From assembly GCA_030731695.1 (NCBI GenBank), contig JANQTK010000169.1:1-17958 (forward strand): DNA of 17,958 bases, written 5' to 3'. The stretch is from Polaribacter sp. GTDB taxonomy: Bacteria; Bacteroidota; Bacteroidia; Flavobacteriales; Flavobacteriaceae. Position numbers and translations under genes: made by a program. Of the stretch, positions 1 to 7,016 are shown piece after piece. The notes beneath the pieces are model-generated. The model searched no databases. It was not told where the DNA came from and worked only from the letters and a program-made list of their open reading frames with translations. Positions within the stretch are counted from its first letter, which is position 1. Each line of letters starts with the position of its first letter.

Positions 1-786
1 GGATTGTGGTTTTCAGCCTATGCAGAATTGCTAATTGATGATGTTTACATGTTGAATGCCGTTTCTAAAATTGTGGACCAAAATCCTTTGGGATCTGCTG
101 CGGGTTATGGAAGTTCGTTTCCAATTGACAGAGCATTTACCACCAAAGAAATGAACTTTGCGACCTTAAAATACAATGTGGTGGCTGCGCAAATGAGCCG
201 AGGAAAAAGTGAGCGTTCCATTGCTGCTGCTTTGGGTGGTTTGTCCAATACCTTAGCGCGTTTTTCAATGGATATTTGTTTGTATATGAGTCAGAATTTT
301 GGATTTATTTCGTTTCCTGACGAATTGACTACTGGAAGTAGCATTATGCCACATAAAAAAAATCCGGATGTATTTGAATTGATTCGTGGGAAGTGTAATA
401 AAATTCAGGCTTTGCAAACAGAAATGATATTGATTACCAATAATTTACCTTCTGGTTATCACCGAGATTTTCAATTATTGAAAGAAAACATGATCAATGC
501 TTTTGAAGATGTAAAAAATATTTTAGACATTTTCAACTTTGCCATTCAACAGATTATTGTAAAAGAAATTGATTTGAATGATGAGAAATACCACTATTTA
601 TTTACCGTTGATAGCATTAATAATTTAGTCACTGAAGGCATGAGTTTTAGAGAAGCCTATCAAAAAATTGGTGGTGAAGTGCAAGCAGGAACTTACAAAG
701 CTACTTTAGGTAAAAACCATACGCACATTGGAAGCATTCACAATTTAGGATTGGAAGAAATCAGAAAAAAGTTTCCTACAAACTAA
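1..786 (+). CDS. argH: Argininosuccinate lyase, C-terminal part (5' end outside window)
   Basis: Cytoplasmic enzyme of arginine biosynthesis that splits argininosuccinate into arginine and fumarate. The reading frame is open from base 1, so the N-terminus lies upstream of the window; about 261 C-terminal residues are present, against roughly 420-460 for the whole family. The fumarase/aspartase superfamily signature is seen as GSSIMPHKKNPD (around bases 340-370), containing the mobile catalytic-serine loop, and is followed by the helical core and the small C-terminal domain with the GGEVQAG segment. The TAA stop overlaps the stop of the convergent crtY gene. Nothing links it functionally to the carotenoid genes. 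Identification rests on the signature and overall similarity to ArgH and is secure. Confidence 0.95.
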   Translation, partial: GLWFSAYAELLIDDVYMLNAVSKIVDQNPLGSAAGYGSSFPIDRAFTTKEMNFATLKYNVVAAQMSRGKSERSIAAALGGLSNTLARFSMDICLYMSQNFGFISFPDELTTGSSIMPHKKNPDVFELIRGKCNKIQALQTEMILITNNLPSGYHRDFQLLKENMINAFEDVKNILDIFNFAIQQIIVKEIDLNDEKYHYLFTVDSINNLVTEGMSFREAYQKIGGEVQAGTYKATLGKNHTHIGSIHNLGLEEIRKKFPTN

Positions 787-1925
787 AAAATCCGCTTAAA
801 AATTGCGCGTATAAAATTGGCAGGCGGCATTTTCAACATGATGGATAAATCTTCTGTAAAAGACGTTTCTTCATCTAAAAATTTTAAAATCTTTTCTACG
901 GAAGTTCTTTTGAATAATTGTCCAAACAACGTAGCTCCTAAATGATTTTTCTCGTGCAAAATATCCAACAATAACAGATCATAAAACCAAAACTTATTGA
1001 TTTTATGAAACGATTGTAAGGGTTTGTTTTCTTTTAAATGGTCAATTAATTGGGAGGTTTTTTTGGTCGTATTTTTGAAGGTAAATCCTGTACTTGGTTT
1101 AGACCAACCTCCTGCCGTTCCTATATGAATGATATTTTGAGAATTATTCTCCCAAAAATGGTAACAAGTCATGGGTATTGAACCTTGTTCTTTTTCGGTA
1201 ATGGTGTAGTTTGTAATGTTATTTTCTTTCAAATACAACTCAATGGCTGCTTCATATTCTGAAATTGGCAATAGTTTTTCAGAAAACAAGGTATATTCAA
1301 AAAGTGCTTCATTTTTACTGAAAGGCAAAATATACATAAATCGGGTATTTCCTTTTTGGGGAATTTTAAAATCCATAAAGGTCGCCAAATCATCGTTGAA
1401 ACAATCTTCATTTGTTTTTATAAAAAATCCGACAAAATGCTGCTGTAAAACTGGGTATTTTGATTGAAGCTTGTATTCGTTTGAAAAAAGAACAGAGTTA
1501 AGTACAACTGTTGATGAAAATGAACCAGCATCCGTAACAACAATTGCTGCACTCTCAGCCTGCTGAATTTCTAAAACATTGGAAGCTAAAAAAGTAATCT
1601 GTGGATGTTGATCTAACTGATTCCAAATTTTATCGTAGATTTTTTTACTGCGTATCATTTTATATTGATACGGTAAAATCGATTCTTCAAGCGAATGTAT
1701 ATCAGATTTGAATTGAATTTTATCCCAAGTTTTGGCTAAAACATCATCCCATTCGCCATTATTTTTTTCCCAAAAACACCAAGTTCGGTCGTTGATAGAT
1801 TTTTTTTCTTTGTCAATAATTAGGATTTTTTTGTTGTCAAAAAAAGAATCTTTTGACATTCTGTATGCCATCATTAACCCAGAAGCTCCTGCACCAACAA
1901 TAATGTAATCGAACTGTACCATCAT
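783..1925 (-). CDS. crtY: Lycopene beta-cyclase
   Basis: Flavoprotein that closes both ends of lycopene into beta-ionone rings, giving beta-carotene at the membrane. The 380-residue product opens with a dinucleotide-binding fold: a hydrophobic strand followed by GAGASG at residues 11-16. It also has the CrtY-type DRTWCFWEK segment near residue 46, a FEYTLFSEKLL block where other CrtY proteins carry their acidic catalytic FLEET-like motif, and GTAGGWSKPSTGF near residue 270. Length fits the family (about 380). Two ATG codons stand in tandem at the start; either could be used. It is the last gene of the minus-strand pigment cluster, separated from crtZ by the mntA-hepT pair. No clear TAnnTTTG promoter was seen in the 99 bp upstream, so expression may depend on readthrough or on a weak promoter. 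Confidence 0.93.
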   Translation of the reverse strand: MMVQFDYIIVGAGASGLMMAYRMSKDSFFDNKKILIIDKEKKSINDRTWCFWEKNNGEWDDVLAKTWDKIQFKSDIHSLEESILPYQYKMIRSKKIYDKIWNQLDQHPQITFLASNVLEIQQAESAAIVVTDAGSFSSTVVLNSVLFSNEYKLQSKYPVLQQHFVGFFIKTNEDCFNDDLATFMDFKIPQKGNTRFMYILPFSKNEALFEYTLFSEKLLPISEYEAAIELYLKENNITNYTITEKEQGSIPMTCYHFWENNSQNIIHIGTAGGWSKPSTGFTFKNTTKKTSQLIDHLKENKPLQSFHKINKFWFYDLLLLDILHEKNHLGATLFGQLFKRTSVEKILKFLDEETSFTEDLSIMLKMPPANFIRAIFKRIF

Positions 1926-1988
1926 GTAAGTTGTGAGTTACGATTCATACGATTGGTATTTTTTTACTTATTTATATTATATTTCAAG

Positions 1989-2017
1989 AAAAGCTCTTTT
2001 TGATAAAGAGAACTTTT
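1989..2017 (-). terminator. Weak hairpin between hepT and crtY
   Basis: Just after the hepT stop there is an interrupted stem: AAAAG plus CTCTTT (1989-1999) pairs with AAAGAG (2005-2010) and CTTTT (2013-2017), with a 5-base loop and a 2-base bulge. It could attenuate transcription running from hepT into crtY. In the minus-strand sense the stem is not followed by a clean U-run, so this is a weak terminator at best. Confidence 0.3.
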
Positions 2018-2024
2018 TGTAAAA

Positions 2025-2360
2025 TTATTTTTTCAGGAGTACAATTTCTTCCTTAAGTTTAGGTAATTCTCTAATGATAATTGTCCAAATTACTTCATCT
2101 GAAATAGTATCATATTCATGTGCAATTCGATTTCTTGTACCAATAATCTGTTTTGCATTTTGAATGATAATTTCGCTGTTTTTATAATTTGAAATTCTAT
2201 TGACGGCTTCTCCAATAATTTCAAGATTTCGCTCTACGGCTTTTTTTGTTTTTAAATCTTTTTGAAATTCTGAAAAATCTCTTTTTTCAGGGAGAAAATC
2301 AAAGATTTCATCAATTGATCTAGAAATATCTTCAAGCCAAGCGTTTAATTTATTGTCCAT
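2025..2360 (-). CDS. hepT: HepT-like HEPN (DUF86) toxin of an MNT/HEPN pair
   Basis: Small all-helical HEPN protein of 111 residues, the usual size for HepT. In characterised HepT-MntA systems the HEPN protein is a toxic ribonuclease that its partner silences by adding AMP units to a tyrosine. The diagnostic RX4HXY motif is intact: Arg76, His81, Tyr83 in RNRIAHEY. Arg and His form the RNase site, and Tyr83 corresponds to the AMP-accepting tyrosine. The start codon lies inside the end of mntA (11-bp overlap), so the two genes are translationally coupled, antitoxin first. The pair sits in the carotenoid cluster between crtZ and crtY on the same strand. Function is inferred from family and motifs. 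Confidence 0.9.
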   Translation of the reverse strand: MDNKLNAWLEDISRSIDEIFDFLPEKRDFSEFQKDLKTKKAVERNLEIIGEAVNRISNYKNSEIIIQNAKQIIGTRNRIAHEYDTISDEVIWTIIIRELPKLKEEIVLLKK

Positions 2361-2652
2361 AAATCAAAACTTTTGACTCTTCTAATTCCTTTTTAAAAAA
2401 GGAGTTTTTAATGCCTCTTTCTTCAATCAAATCAATGGGTCGTTTCAAAATTTTCTCTAGATTTTCTTTCAAAGCAAAGTATAAATCTGTATACTTGATA
2501 GGATCTTTTTCATAAAAATCAACGACAAAATCAATATCCGAATTTTCGTTAAAATCATTTCTTAAAACCGATCCAAAAACAAAAAATCTTTTCACACGAT
2601 AAGTATCGCAGAGATTTTTAATAGCATAAAGATTTTTTTTTGAGATTTGCAT
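2350..2652 (-). CDS. mntA: MntA-like minimal nucleotidyltransferase antitoxin
   Basis: A 100-residue nucleotidyltransferase of the pol-beta superfamily. In the paired system such proteins use ATP to AMPylate HepT and neutralise it. The active-site motif GSX10DXD is perfect: Gly27-Ser28, ten residues, then Asp39-Ile-Asp41. A third carboxylate is seen as Asp74 in RPIDLIEE. The start ATG lies 35 bp after the crtZ stop. An inverted repeat TTGTTA-TAT-TAACAA sits immediately upstream and may be an operator. The end overlaps hepT by 11 bp. It is related to the second MNT protein at 12354-12689, but that one has a slightly longer GS-to-DXD spacing. Confidence 0.9.
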   Translation of the reverse strand: MQISKKNLYAIKNLCDTYRVKRFFVFGSVLRNDFNENSDIDFVVDFYEKDPIKYTDLYFALKENLEKILKRPIDLIEERGIKNSFFKKELEESKVLIYGQ

Positions 2653-2654
2653 AA

Positions 2655-2669
2655 TTGTTATATTAACAA
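2655..2669. promoter_or_regulatory. Inverted repeat upstream of mntA (candidate operator)
   Basis: TTGTTA and TAACAA flank a TAT centre, ending 3 bases before the mntA start codon. Toxin-antitoxin pairs commonly repress themselves, and this is the only symmetric element in the crtZ-mntA gap. Such AT-rich palindromes also arise by chance, so the role is speculative. Confidence 0.3.
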
Positions 2670-2687
2670 AAAGTATCGTGTTAAAGG

Positions 2688-3134
2688 CTATAGATATTCT
2701 CTAAAATATTTTAACGGGACAAATAACATTCCAAAACATTGGCTTTCTTCTTTTCCCATGTTTTTATGGTGAATTTTATGTCCTTTTCTCAAGGCTTTTA
2801 AATACCAATTATTGGTGTTTTTAAACCATTTAAACCGCTGATGAATCAACACATCATGAATTAAAAAATAGGCTAATCCATACAATAAAATTCCTAAACC
2901 TATAAAAATCAGAAAAGTATATTGGGTATTAGAACCAAAAATGAACAACAACATACTCGGAATCGCAAAAATCACAAAGAATAAATCGTTTTTTTCAAAT
3001 ACTGATGGATATCCTGGTTGATGATGATCTTCGTGTAAAAACCATCCAAAACCATGCATTACATATTTGTGTGTACACCAAGTAACGCCTTCCATAGTTA
3101 TAAAAACTCCTAGTGTAATTAACGCATACATCAT
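2688..3134 (-). CDS. crtZ: Beta-carotene 3-hydroxylase
   Basis: Membrane di-iron hydroxylase of the fatty-acid hydroxylase superfamily that converts beta-carotene to zeaxanthin. The 148-residue protein carries the histidine clusters that bind the iron pair: HKYVMH (22-27), HEDHH (34-38), His93 and His98 in HDVLIHQRF, and HKIHH (119-123). Hydrophobic segments near residues 3-18, 51-67 and 72-92 would anchor it in the membrane. Length is typical of bacterial CrtZ. The start overlaps the crtB stop as ATGA, so the genes are translationally coupled; a second ATG follows at once. Hydroxylase rather than ketolase is favoured by size and by the histidine pattern. Confidence 0.93.
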   Translation of the reverse strand: MMYALITLGVFITMEGVTWCTHKYVMHGFGWFLHEDHHQPGYPSVFEKNDLFFVIFAIPSMLLFIFGSNTQYTFLIFIGLGILLYGLAYFLIHDVLIHQRFKWFKNTNNWYLKALRKGHKIHHKNMGKEESQCFGMLFVPLKYFREYL

Positions 3135-3976
3135 TTGATAATATTTAATTTGTACTTAACGTAGCTTCTAGCTAAAAGATTAATTTTCATCGGATTAGAG
3201 ATACGAATTCTGGTATCCATAATTTTTTCTGATGGTAGATTTTTTAGTTTTTTCAACAATCTTCTGTAGTATCTATAAGCCATATACACTCCAAATTTAG
3301 CTTCTACAGGCAATTTCAGAATTCCGTTATTATAAGCATAATCAAAATCTTCTTCAATTTCGTCGATAATCAATTGTTTTGAGGCTGCATCTAATTTTCC
3401 TAAATCGATATTTGGAAAATAAGAACGATTTAACAACTCAAAATCATCTTTCAAATCACGCAAAAAATTTACTTTTTGAAACGCAGAACCCAAACGCATT
3501 GCTGCATCTTTTAACTCTGCATATTTTGCATCATCACCATTCACAAATACTTTCAAACACATCAAACCAACAACATCCGCCGAACCAAAAATATATTCGT
3601 CATATTCTTCTTTGGTATTGTATTCGGTTTTATGCAAATCAGCTTTCATGCTTTTCAAAAAAGCCTGCACCATTTCATCAGGAATATTGTATCTATTTAC
3701 AGTTTGCTGGAATGAATTTAAAATCGGATTTAAACTGATTTTGTTTTTTTTAGCGAAATAATAATCATTCTCAAAATGAGTCATCAATTGCTCTTTGTCA
3801 AAATCGTGAAAAGTATCAACAATTTCATCTGCAAAACGAACAAAGCCATAAATATTGTAAATATCAGCTCTGATTTTTGGAGACAACATATTTACGGCCA
3901 TAGAAAATGAGGTACTATATTTTTTAGTAACCATTTTGCTACAATCATTAGAAACATTGTCGAACAAATCTTTCAT
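3131..3976 (-). CDS. crtB: Phytoene synthase
   Basis: Joins two geranylgeranyl diphosphates head to head through prephytoene diphosphate to make phytoene, the committed step of carotenoid synthesis. At 281 residues it matches the family. The two Mg-diphosphate-binding aspartate motifs of squalene/phytoene synthases are visible: DEIVD at 50-54 and DLKDD at 174-178, the latter within the NFLRDLKDD block, followed by NRSYFP. One base separates it from the upstream crtI stop, and its own stop overlaps the crtZ start, so it is an inner gene of a tight operon. The substrate-making enzyme CrtE is not encoded in this window. Confidence 0.95.
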   Translation of the reverse strand: MKDLFDNVSNDCSKMVTKKYSTSFSMAVNMLSPKIRADIYNIYGFVRFADEIVDTFHDFDKEQLMTHFENDYYFAKKNKISLNPILNSFQQTVNRYNIPDEMVQAFLKSMKADLHKTEYNTKEEYDEYIFGSADVVGLMCLKVFVNGDDAKYAELKDAAMRLGSAFQKVNFLRDLKDDFELLNRSYFPNIDLGKLDAASKQLIIDEIEEDFDYAYNNGILKLPVEAKFGVYMAYRYYRRLLKKLKNLPSEKIMDTRIRISNPMKINLLARSYVKYKLNIIK

Positions 3977-3977
3977 A

Positions 3978-5447
3978 CTATTTACTATTGGTTTTTACAA
4001 TTAAATCTGATGCAATTTTTCCAGAAATCAAAGCGGGTGGAACACCTGGCCCTGGTACTGTTAATTGACCCGTGAAAAATAAATTATTCACTTTTTTACT
4101 CTTTATTTTTGGTCTTAAAAATGCAGTTTGGAATAACGTGTTCGCCAAACCATACGCATTTCCTTTGTATGAATTGTATTCTTTTACAAAATCATTCACA
4201 CAAAAAGATTTTTTAAATATAATATTTTTTTGCACATCTTGGTTTGTTAATTTTTCCAAACGTGTAATTATTTTTTGAAAATACAATTCTCTCAATTCCT
4301 CAGTATCTTCCAATCCTGGTGCTAAAGGTATTAAAAAGGTTGCTGCTTCGCAATCGTCAGGCGCAAAAGAATCGTCAGTTATACTTGAAAAACTAGCGTA
4401 AAACAACGGATTATCAGGCCATTTTGGAGTATCATAAATGTCTTTGGCATGCACATCAAAGTCGCTATCAAAAAACAACGTATGATGACAAACATTTGAT
4501 AATTTCTTATCAAAACCTACATAAAATAACAATGAAGAAGGTGCAAAAGTCTTTTTTGACCAATAATTTTCGGAATATTGACGTAAATTTTCGTCTAAAA
4601 GTGTTTCTGTGTGATGGTAATCTGCACCACTCAACACCAAATCTGCTTCAATATTTTCGCCATTGACCACCAAACCTGTCACTTTGTTCGCAGCATCTGT
4701 ATTGATTTTTTCAACATTAGCATTGGTTCTGAATTCCACACCCAAGCTTTCTGCCAAAGCCACCATTCCTTCCACTACTTTATACATTCCTCCTATTGGA
4801 TGCCATGTACCTAAACCAAAATCGGCATAGTTCATGAAATTATAAAACGCAGGCGTATTGCTTGGTTTTGCTCCTAAAAACAATACTGGAAACTCTAAAA
4901 TTTGAATTAATTTATTGCTTTTGATATTTTTACGAACCTGTTTTCTGATGGTAGAAGCAAACTGATTCAATTTTGTAACTGTTTTTGTAGTTACCAATTC
5001 CAAAGGAGAAATTCCTGGTTTGTACACCAAATCTTTGATAGCAATATCATAATTTGATTTCGCAGACGCTAAAAATGATTTTAAATGTTCCGCACTTCCT
5101 TTTTCTTCTTTTTCAAAAGTTTCATAAATCTTGTCAAGATTTCCGTCTATAATAATGGAATCTTGTTGCCCAAAATACACTTGATACGCAGGTTTTAATT
5201 TTTCTAACATATAAAAATCAGAAGGCTTCTTGCCAAAATCAGCAAAAAAACGTTCAAAAACATCCGGCATCCAATACCAAGTTGGACCAATGTCAAAGGT
5301 AAAACCATCTCTTTTATACTGTCTTGCTCTTCCTCCTAAAGTGGCATTTTTTTCTAAAACGACTACTTCAAATCCTTCTTTGGATAGATAACAGGAGGCT
5401 GCCAAAGCAGAAAACCCTGAGCCTATAATGTATATTCTTTTTTTCAT
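3978..5447 (-). CDS. crtI: Phytoene desaturase
   Basis: FAD-dependent desaturase that introduces the double bonds turning phytoene into lycopene. The 489-residue protein starts with a dinucleotide-binding motif (GSGFSALAA, residues 9-17), continues with LGGRAR near residue 38 and the GPTWYWMPDVFE segment near residue 54, and ends with the CrtI signature FFTGQLTVPGPGVPPA plus the SGKIASDLIV FAD-contact tail. Length is normal (about 480-500). It is the first structural gene of the pigment operon. A good -7 box lies 17-24 bases upstream of the ATG, overlapping a perfect palindrome. Bacterial four-step desaturation to lycopene is inferred from the presence of crtY and absence of other desaturases here. 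Confidence 0.95.
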   Translation of the reverse strand: MKKRIYIIGSGFSALAASCYLSKEGFEVVVLEKNATLGGRARQYKRDGFTFDIGPTWYWMPDVFERFFADFGKKPSDFYMLEKLKPAYQVYFGQQDSIIIDGNLDKIYETFEKEEKGSAEHLKSFLASAKSNYDIAIKDLVYKPGISPLELVTTKTVTKLNQFASTIRKQVRKNIKSNKLIQILEFPVLFLGAKPSNTPAFYNFMNYADFGLGTWHPIGGMYKVVEGMVALAESLGVEFRTNANVEKINTDAANKVTGLVVNGENIEADLVLSGADYHHTETLLDENLRQYSENYWSKKTFAPSSLLFYVGFDKKLSNVCHHTLFFDSDFDVHAKDIYDTPKWPDNPLFYASFSSITDDSFAPDDCEAATFLIPLAPGLEDTEELRELYFQKIITRLEKLTNQDVQKNIIFKKSFCVNDFVKEYNSYKGNAYGLANTLFQTAFLRPKIKSKKVNNLFFTGQLTVPGPGVPPALISGKIASDLIVKTNSK

Positions 5448-5453
5448 GTGTGT

Positions 5454-5468
5454 ATTTGTTTAACAAAT
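5454..5468. promoter_or_regulatory. Perfect 15-bp palindrome at the crtI promoter (candidate CarH-like operator)
   Basis: ATTTGTT-T-AACAAAT is a perfect odd-centred inverted repeat. It overlaps the -7 box of crtI and covers the expected transcription start, a position where a bound repressor would block polymerase. The adjacent gene upstream encodes a MerR/B12 regulator, making that protein the natural candidate to bind here. Binding is inferred, not shown. Confidence 0.5.
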
Positions 5469-5471
5469 GTA
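5464..5471 (-). promoter_or_regulatory. Promoter -7 box of crtI
   Basis: On the minus strand the octamer reads TACATTTG, an exact match to the Bacteroidetes -7 consensus TAnnTTTG. No good -33 TTG was found at the usual 19-21 base distance. The transcript would start about 10 bases before the crtI ATG, giving a short leader. Confidence 0.6.
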
Positions 5472-5508
5472 GCCATTAATTAAACGATTTAGAAGCGATT
5501 GAAGAAAT

Positions 5509-6402
5509 TTATAAGACTTTTAACAAATCTGCAATGGTATCAAAAAGTTGAATATTGGTATTTAATTGTAGGTGTCTTATTTTTTGAATTTTACGACCAG
5601 TTGCAATGAATTTATTACCTGTACCTGCCATTACATCATCAATCTCTTTGAAATATTCCTCTATTTTATCATCATAAGGCTGAATTGTAAGTGAAGTTAT
5701 AAAACAGATTTCTCGTTCACTTTCCAAAAAGTAATTCAGATTATTCAATGGCAAACTTTGTCCTAGATATATGGTATGAAAGCCTCTCAATACCAACTCA
5801 TAATTCAAATACAACAATCCCAATTCGTGTATTTCGTTTTCTGGTAAAAACAACACATAGGTTTTGTTAGAATTCGTAATGTTGTATTGCAATTTCTCAG
5901 TATTCGAAAGAATTTTTTGTGCAATTAAGTTCGATATAAAATGTTCATGAGCAGGCAATAAAGTATCTGTATGCCACAACATGCCAATTTGCTCTAAAAA
6001 CGGAATGAATACGTCTTTAAAAATTTCTCTGAATGTTTTTTTGTGTAATAAGGTATTGTAAGTGTTGTTAAACAATATCTTATCAAATTGATACATAGAA
6101 AGTTTAAAAGCGTTGATTGCCTCATCATTTATCGCATTGCTAAATGCCAATTCTCTTGATTTCAACAAAATTTCATCATCAGTCATTGCTGCAATTTTCG
6201 AAATTTTGTAATCATTATTGTTTAACAAAACAATGTTTAAGAGCTTTGTTAAGTTTTCAGGAGAGTAATAACGAATATTGGTATCTGTTCTATTGGGTTG
6301 CAATAAATTGTACCTTTTTTCCCATATCCGTATGGTATGTGCTTTGATTCCTGAAATATTTTCTAAATCCTTGATCGTGAAATCCTGCTTAATACTGTTC
6401 AA
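5509..6402 (-). CDS. MerR-family B12-binding transcriptional regulator, CarH-like
   Basis: Likely repressor of the carotenoid genes. From the TTG start chosen here it has 297 residues. An N-terminal MerR helix-turn-helix (about 9-75) carries KAHTIRIWEKRYNLLQP and the wing NIRYYS. A four-helix cap follows, with W143-x9-E153-H154, the motif that shields adenosylcobalamin in CarH light sensors. A Rossmann-type B12 domain follows with E190-I-H192-E-L-G195, where the His is the lower cobalt ligand, and Ser237 of the SxT position. The frame is open up to 6426, but a TTG there lies inside a perfect -7 box (6424-6431), so the downstream TTG at 6400-6402 fits better: it gives an N-terminus starting NSIKQDFTIKDLENISG and has A-rich DNA before it. 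It is 61 bp upstream of crtI. B12 binding and light response are inferred. Confidence 0.88.
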   Translation of the reverse strand: MNSIKQDFTIKDLENISGIKAHTIRIWEKRYNLLQPNRTDTNIRYYSPENLTKLLNIVLLNNNDYKISKIAAMTDDEILLKSRELAFSNAINDEAINAFKLSMYQFDKILFNNTYNTLLHKKTFREIFKDVFIPFLEQIGMLWHTDTLLPAHEHFISNLIAQKILSNTEKLQYNITNSNKTYVLFLPENEIHELGLLYLNYELVLRGFHTIYLGQSLPLNNLNYFLESEREICFITSLTIQPYDDKIEEYFKEIDDVMAGTGNKFIATGRKIQKIRHLQLNTNIQLFDTIADLLKVL

Positions 6403-6423
6403 TTTATTTCGTTTTGAAGTGAA

Positions 6424-6431
6424 CAAAGTTA
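6424..6431 (-). promoter_or_regulatory. Promoter -7 box of the CarH-like regulator gene
   Basis: The minus strand reads TAACTTTG, an exact TAnnTTTG match. The -33 region is weak. It places the transcript start near 6417-6420, which excludes a TTG start at 6426 and supports the TTG at 6402. Confidence 0.55.
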
Positions 6432-6481
6432 GACATTTTTTTCAATTAGAAAATAGTTAAAAATAAATCTGTAACATTTTA

Positions 6482-6489
6482 TAAGTTTG
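6482..6489 (+). promoter_or_regulatory. Promoter -7 box of the ECF sigma factor gene
   Basis: TAAGTTTG matches TAnnTTTG exactly and lies 31 bases before the GTG start, divergent to the regulator promoter about 50 bp away. No clear -33 TTG is present. Confidence 0.5.
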
Positions 6490-6520
6490 TGCTACTAATA
6501 CTCAAAACTAACTGATTAGA

Positions 6521-7015
6521 GTGCAAAAGGATTTAGAAGCTGAATTTTTATCAGATTTTGAAAAAAATCAAAATATTGCCCATAAAATCTGTAGAATGTA
6601 TACTACAGACAAAGAGGCACACAATGATTTGTTTCAAGAAATCACCATTCAACTTTGGAAAAACTATTCCAAGTTTCGTGGCGATGCTAAATTTAGCACT
6701 TGGATGTATCGAGTTGCCCTAAATACGGCAATTTCATTGTACAGAAAATCAACAAGAACGCTAAAAACGGATGATTTTAGCGAAGTAGCTTTTAAGATTT
6801 CTTCATCAGAATATGATGATACCGAAGAAAAACAGTTAGAAGCCTTGTATAAAGCCATCCATCAATTGAATGATATTGACAAAGCATTGATTTTTTTGTA
6901 TTTGGAAGACAAACCTTTCCTTGAAATTGCAGAAACATTGGGGATATCAAACGTAAATGCGCGTGTGAAAATGAATAGAGCAAAAGAGAAATTAAAAACG
7001 ATTTTAAACCCATAA
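6521..7015 (+). CDS. ECF-type RNA polymerase sigma factor
   Basis: Sigma-70 family factor of the extracytoplasmic-function type, 164 residues, with only regions 2 and 4. Region 2 (about 20-80) includes DLFQEITIQLWKNY and KFRGDAKFSTWMYRVALNTA, which bind the core enzyme and the -10 DNA. Region 4 (about 110-161) ends in the helix-turn-helix PFLEIAETLGISNVNARVKM. The start is GTG: an in-frame TAA lies 12 bases upstream and no ATG fits. One base separates it from the following membrane-protein gene, so the two are co-transcribed. It is divergent from the CarH-like regulator. Whether it takes part in light or stress control of pigment is unknown; the target regulon cannot be read from this window. 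Confidence 0.92.
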   Translation: MQKDLEAEFLSDFEKNQNIAHKICRMYTTDKEAHNDLFQEITIQLWKNYSKFRGDAKFSTWMYRVALNTAISLYRKSTRTLKTDDFSEVAFKISSSEYDDTEEKQLEALYKAIHQLNDIDKALIFLYLEDKPFLEIAETLGISNVNARVKMNRAKEKLKTILNP

Positions 7016-7016
7016 A

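Noticed and set aside
1926..2024. A dedicated crtY promoter
   Set aside because: No TAnnTTTG-like box was found on the minus strand in this gap; only A/T-rich DNA and a weak hairpin.
3379..3738. 119-codon open frame on the plus strand within crtB
   Set aside because: Low-complexity, His-rich translation opposite a clear phytoene synthase; a shadow frame.
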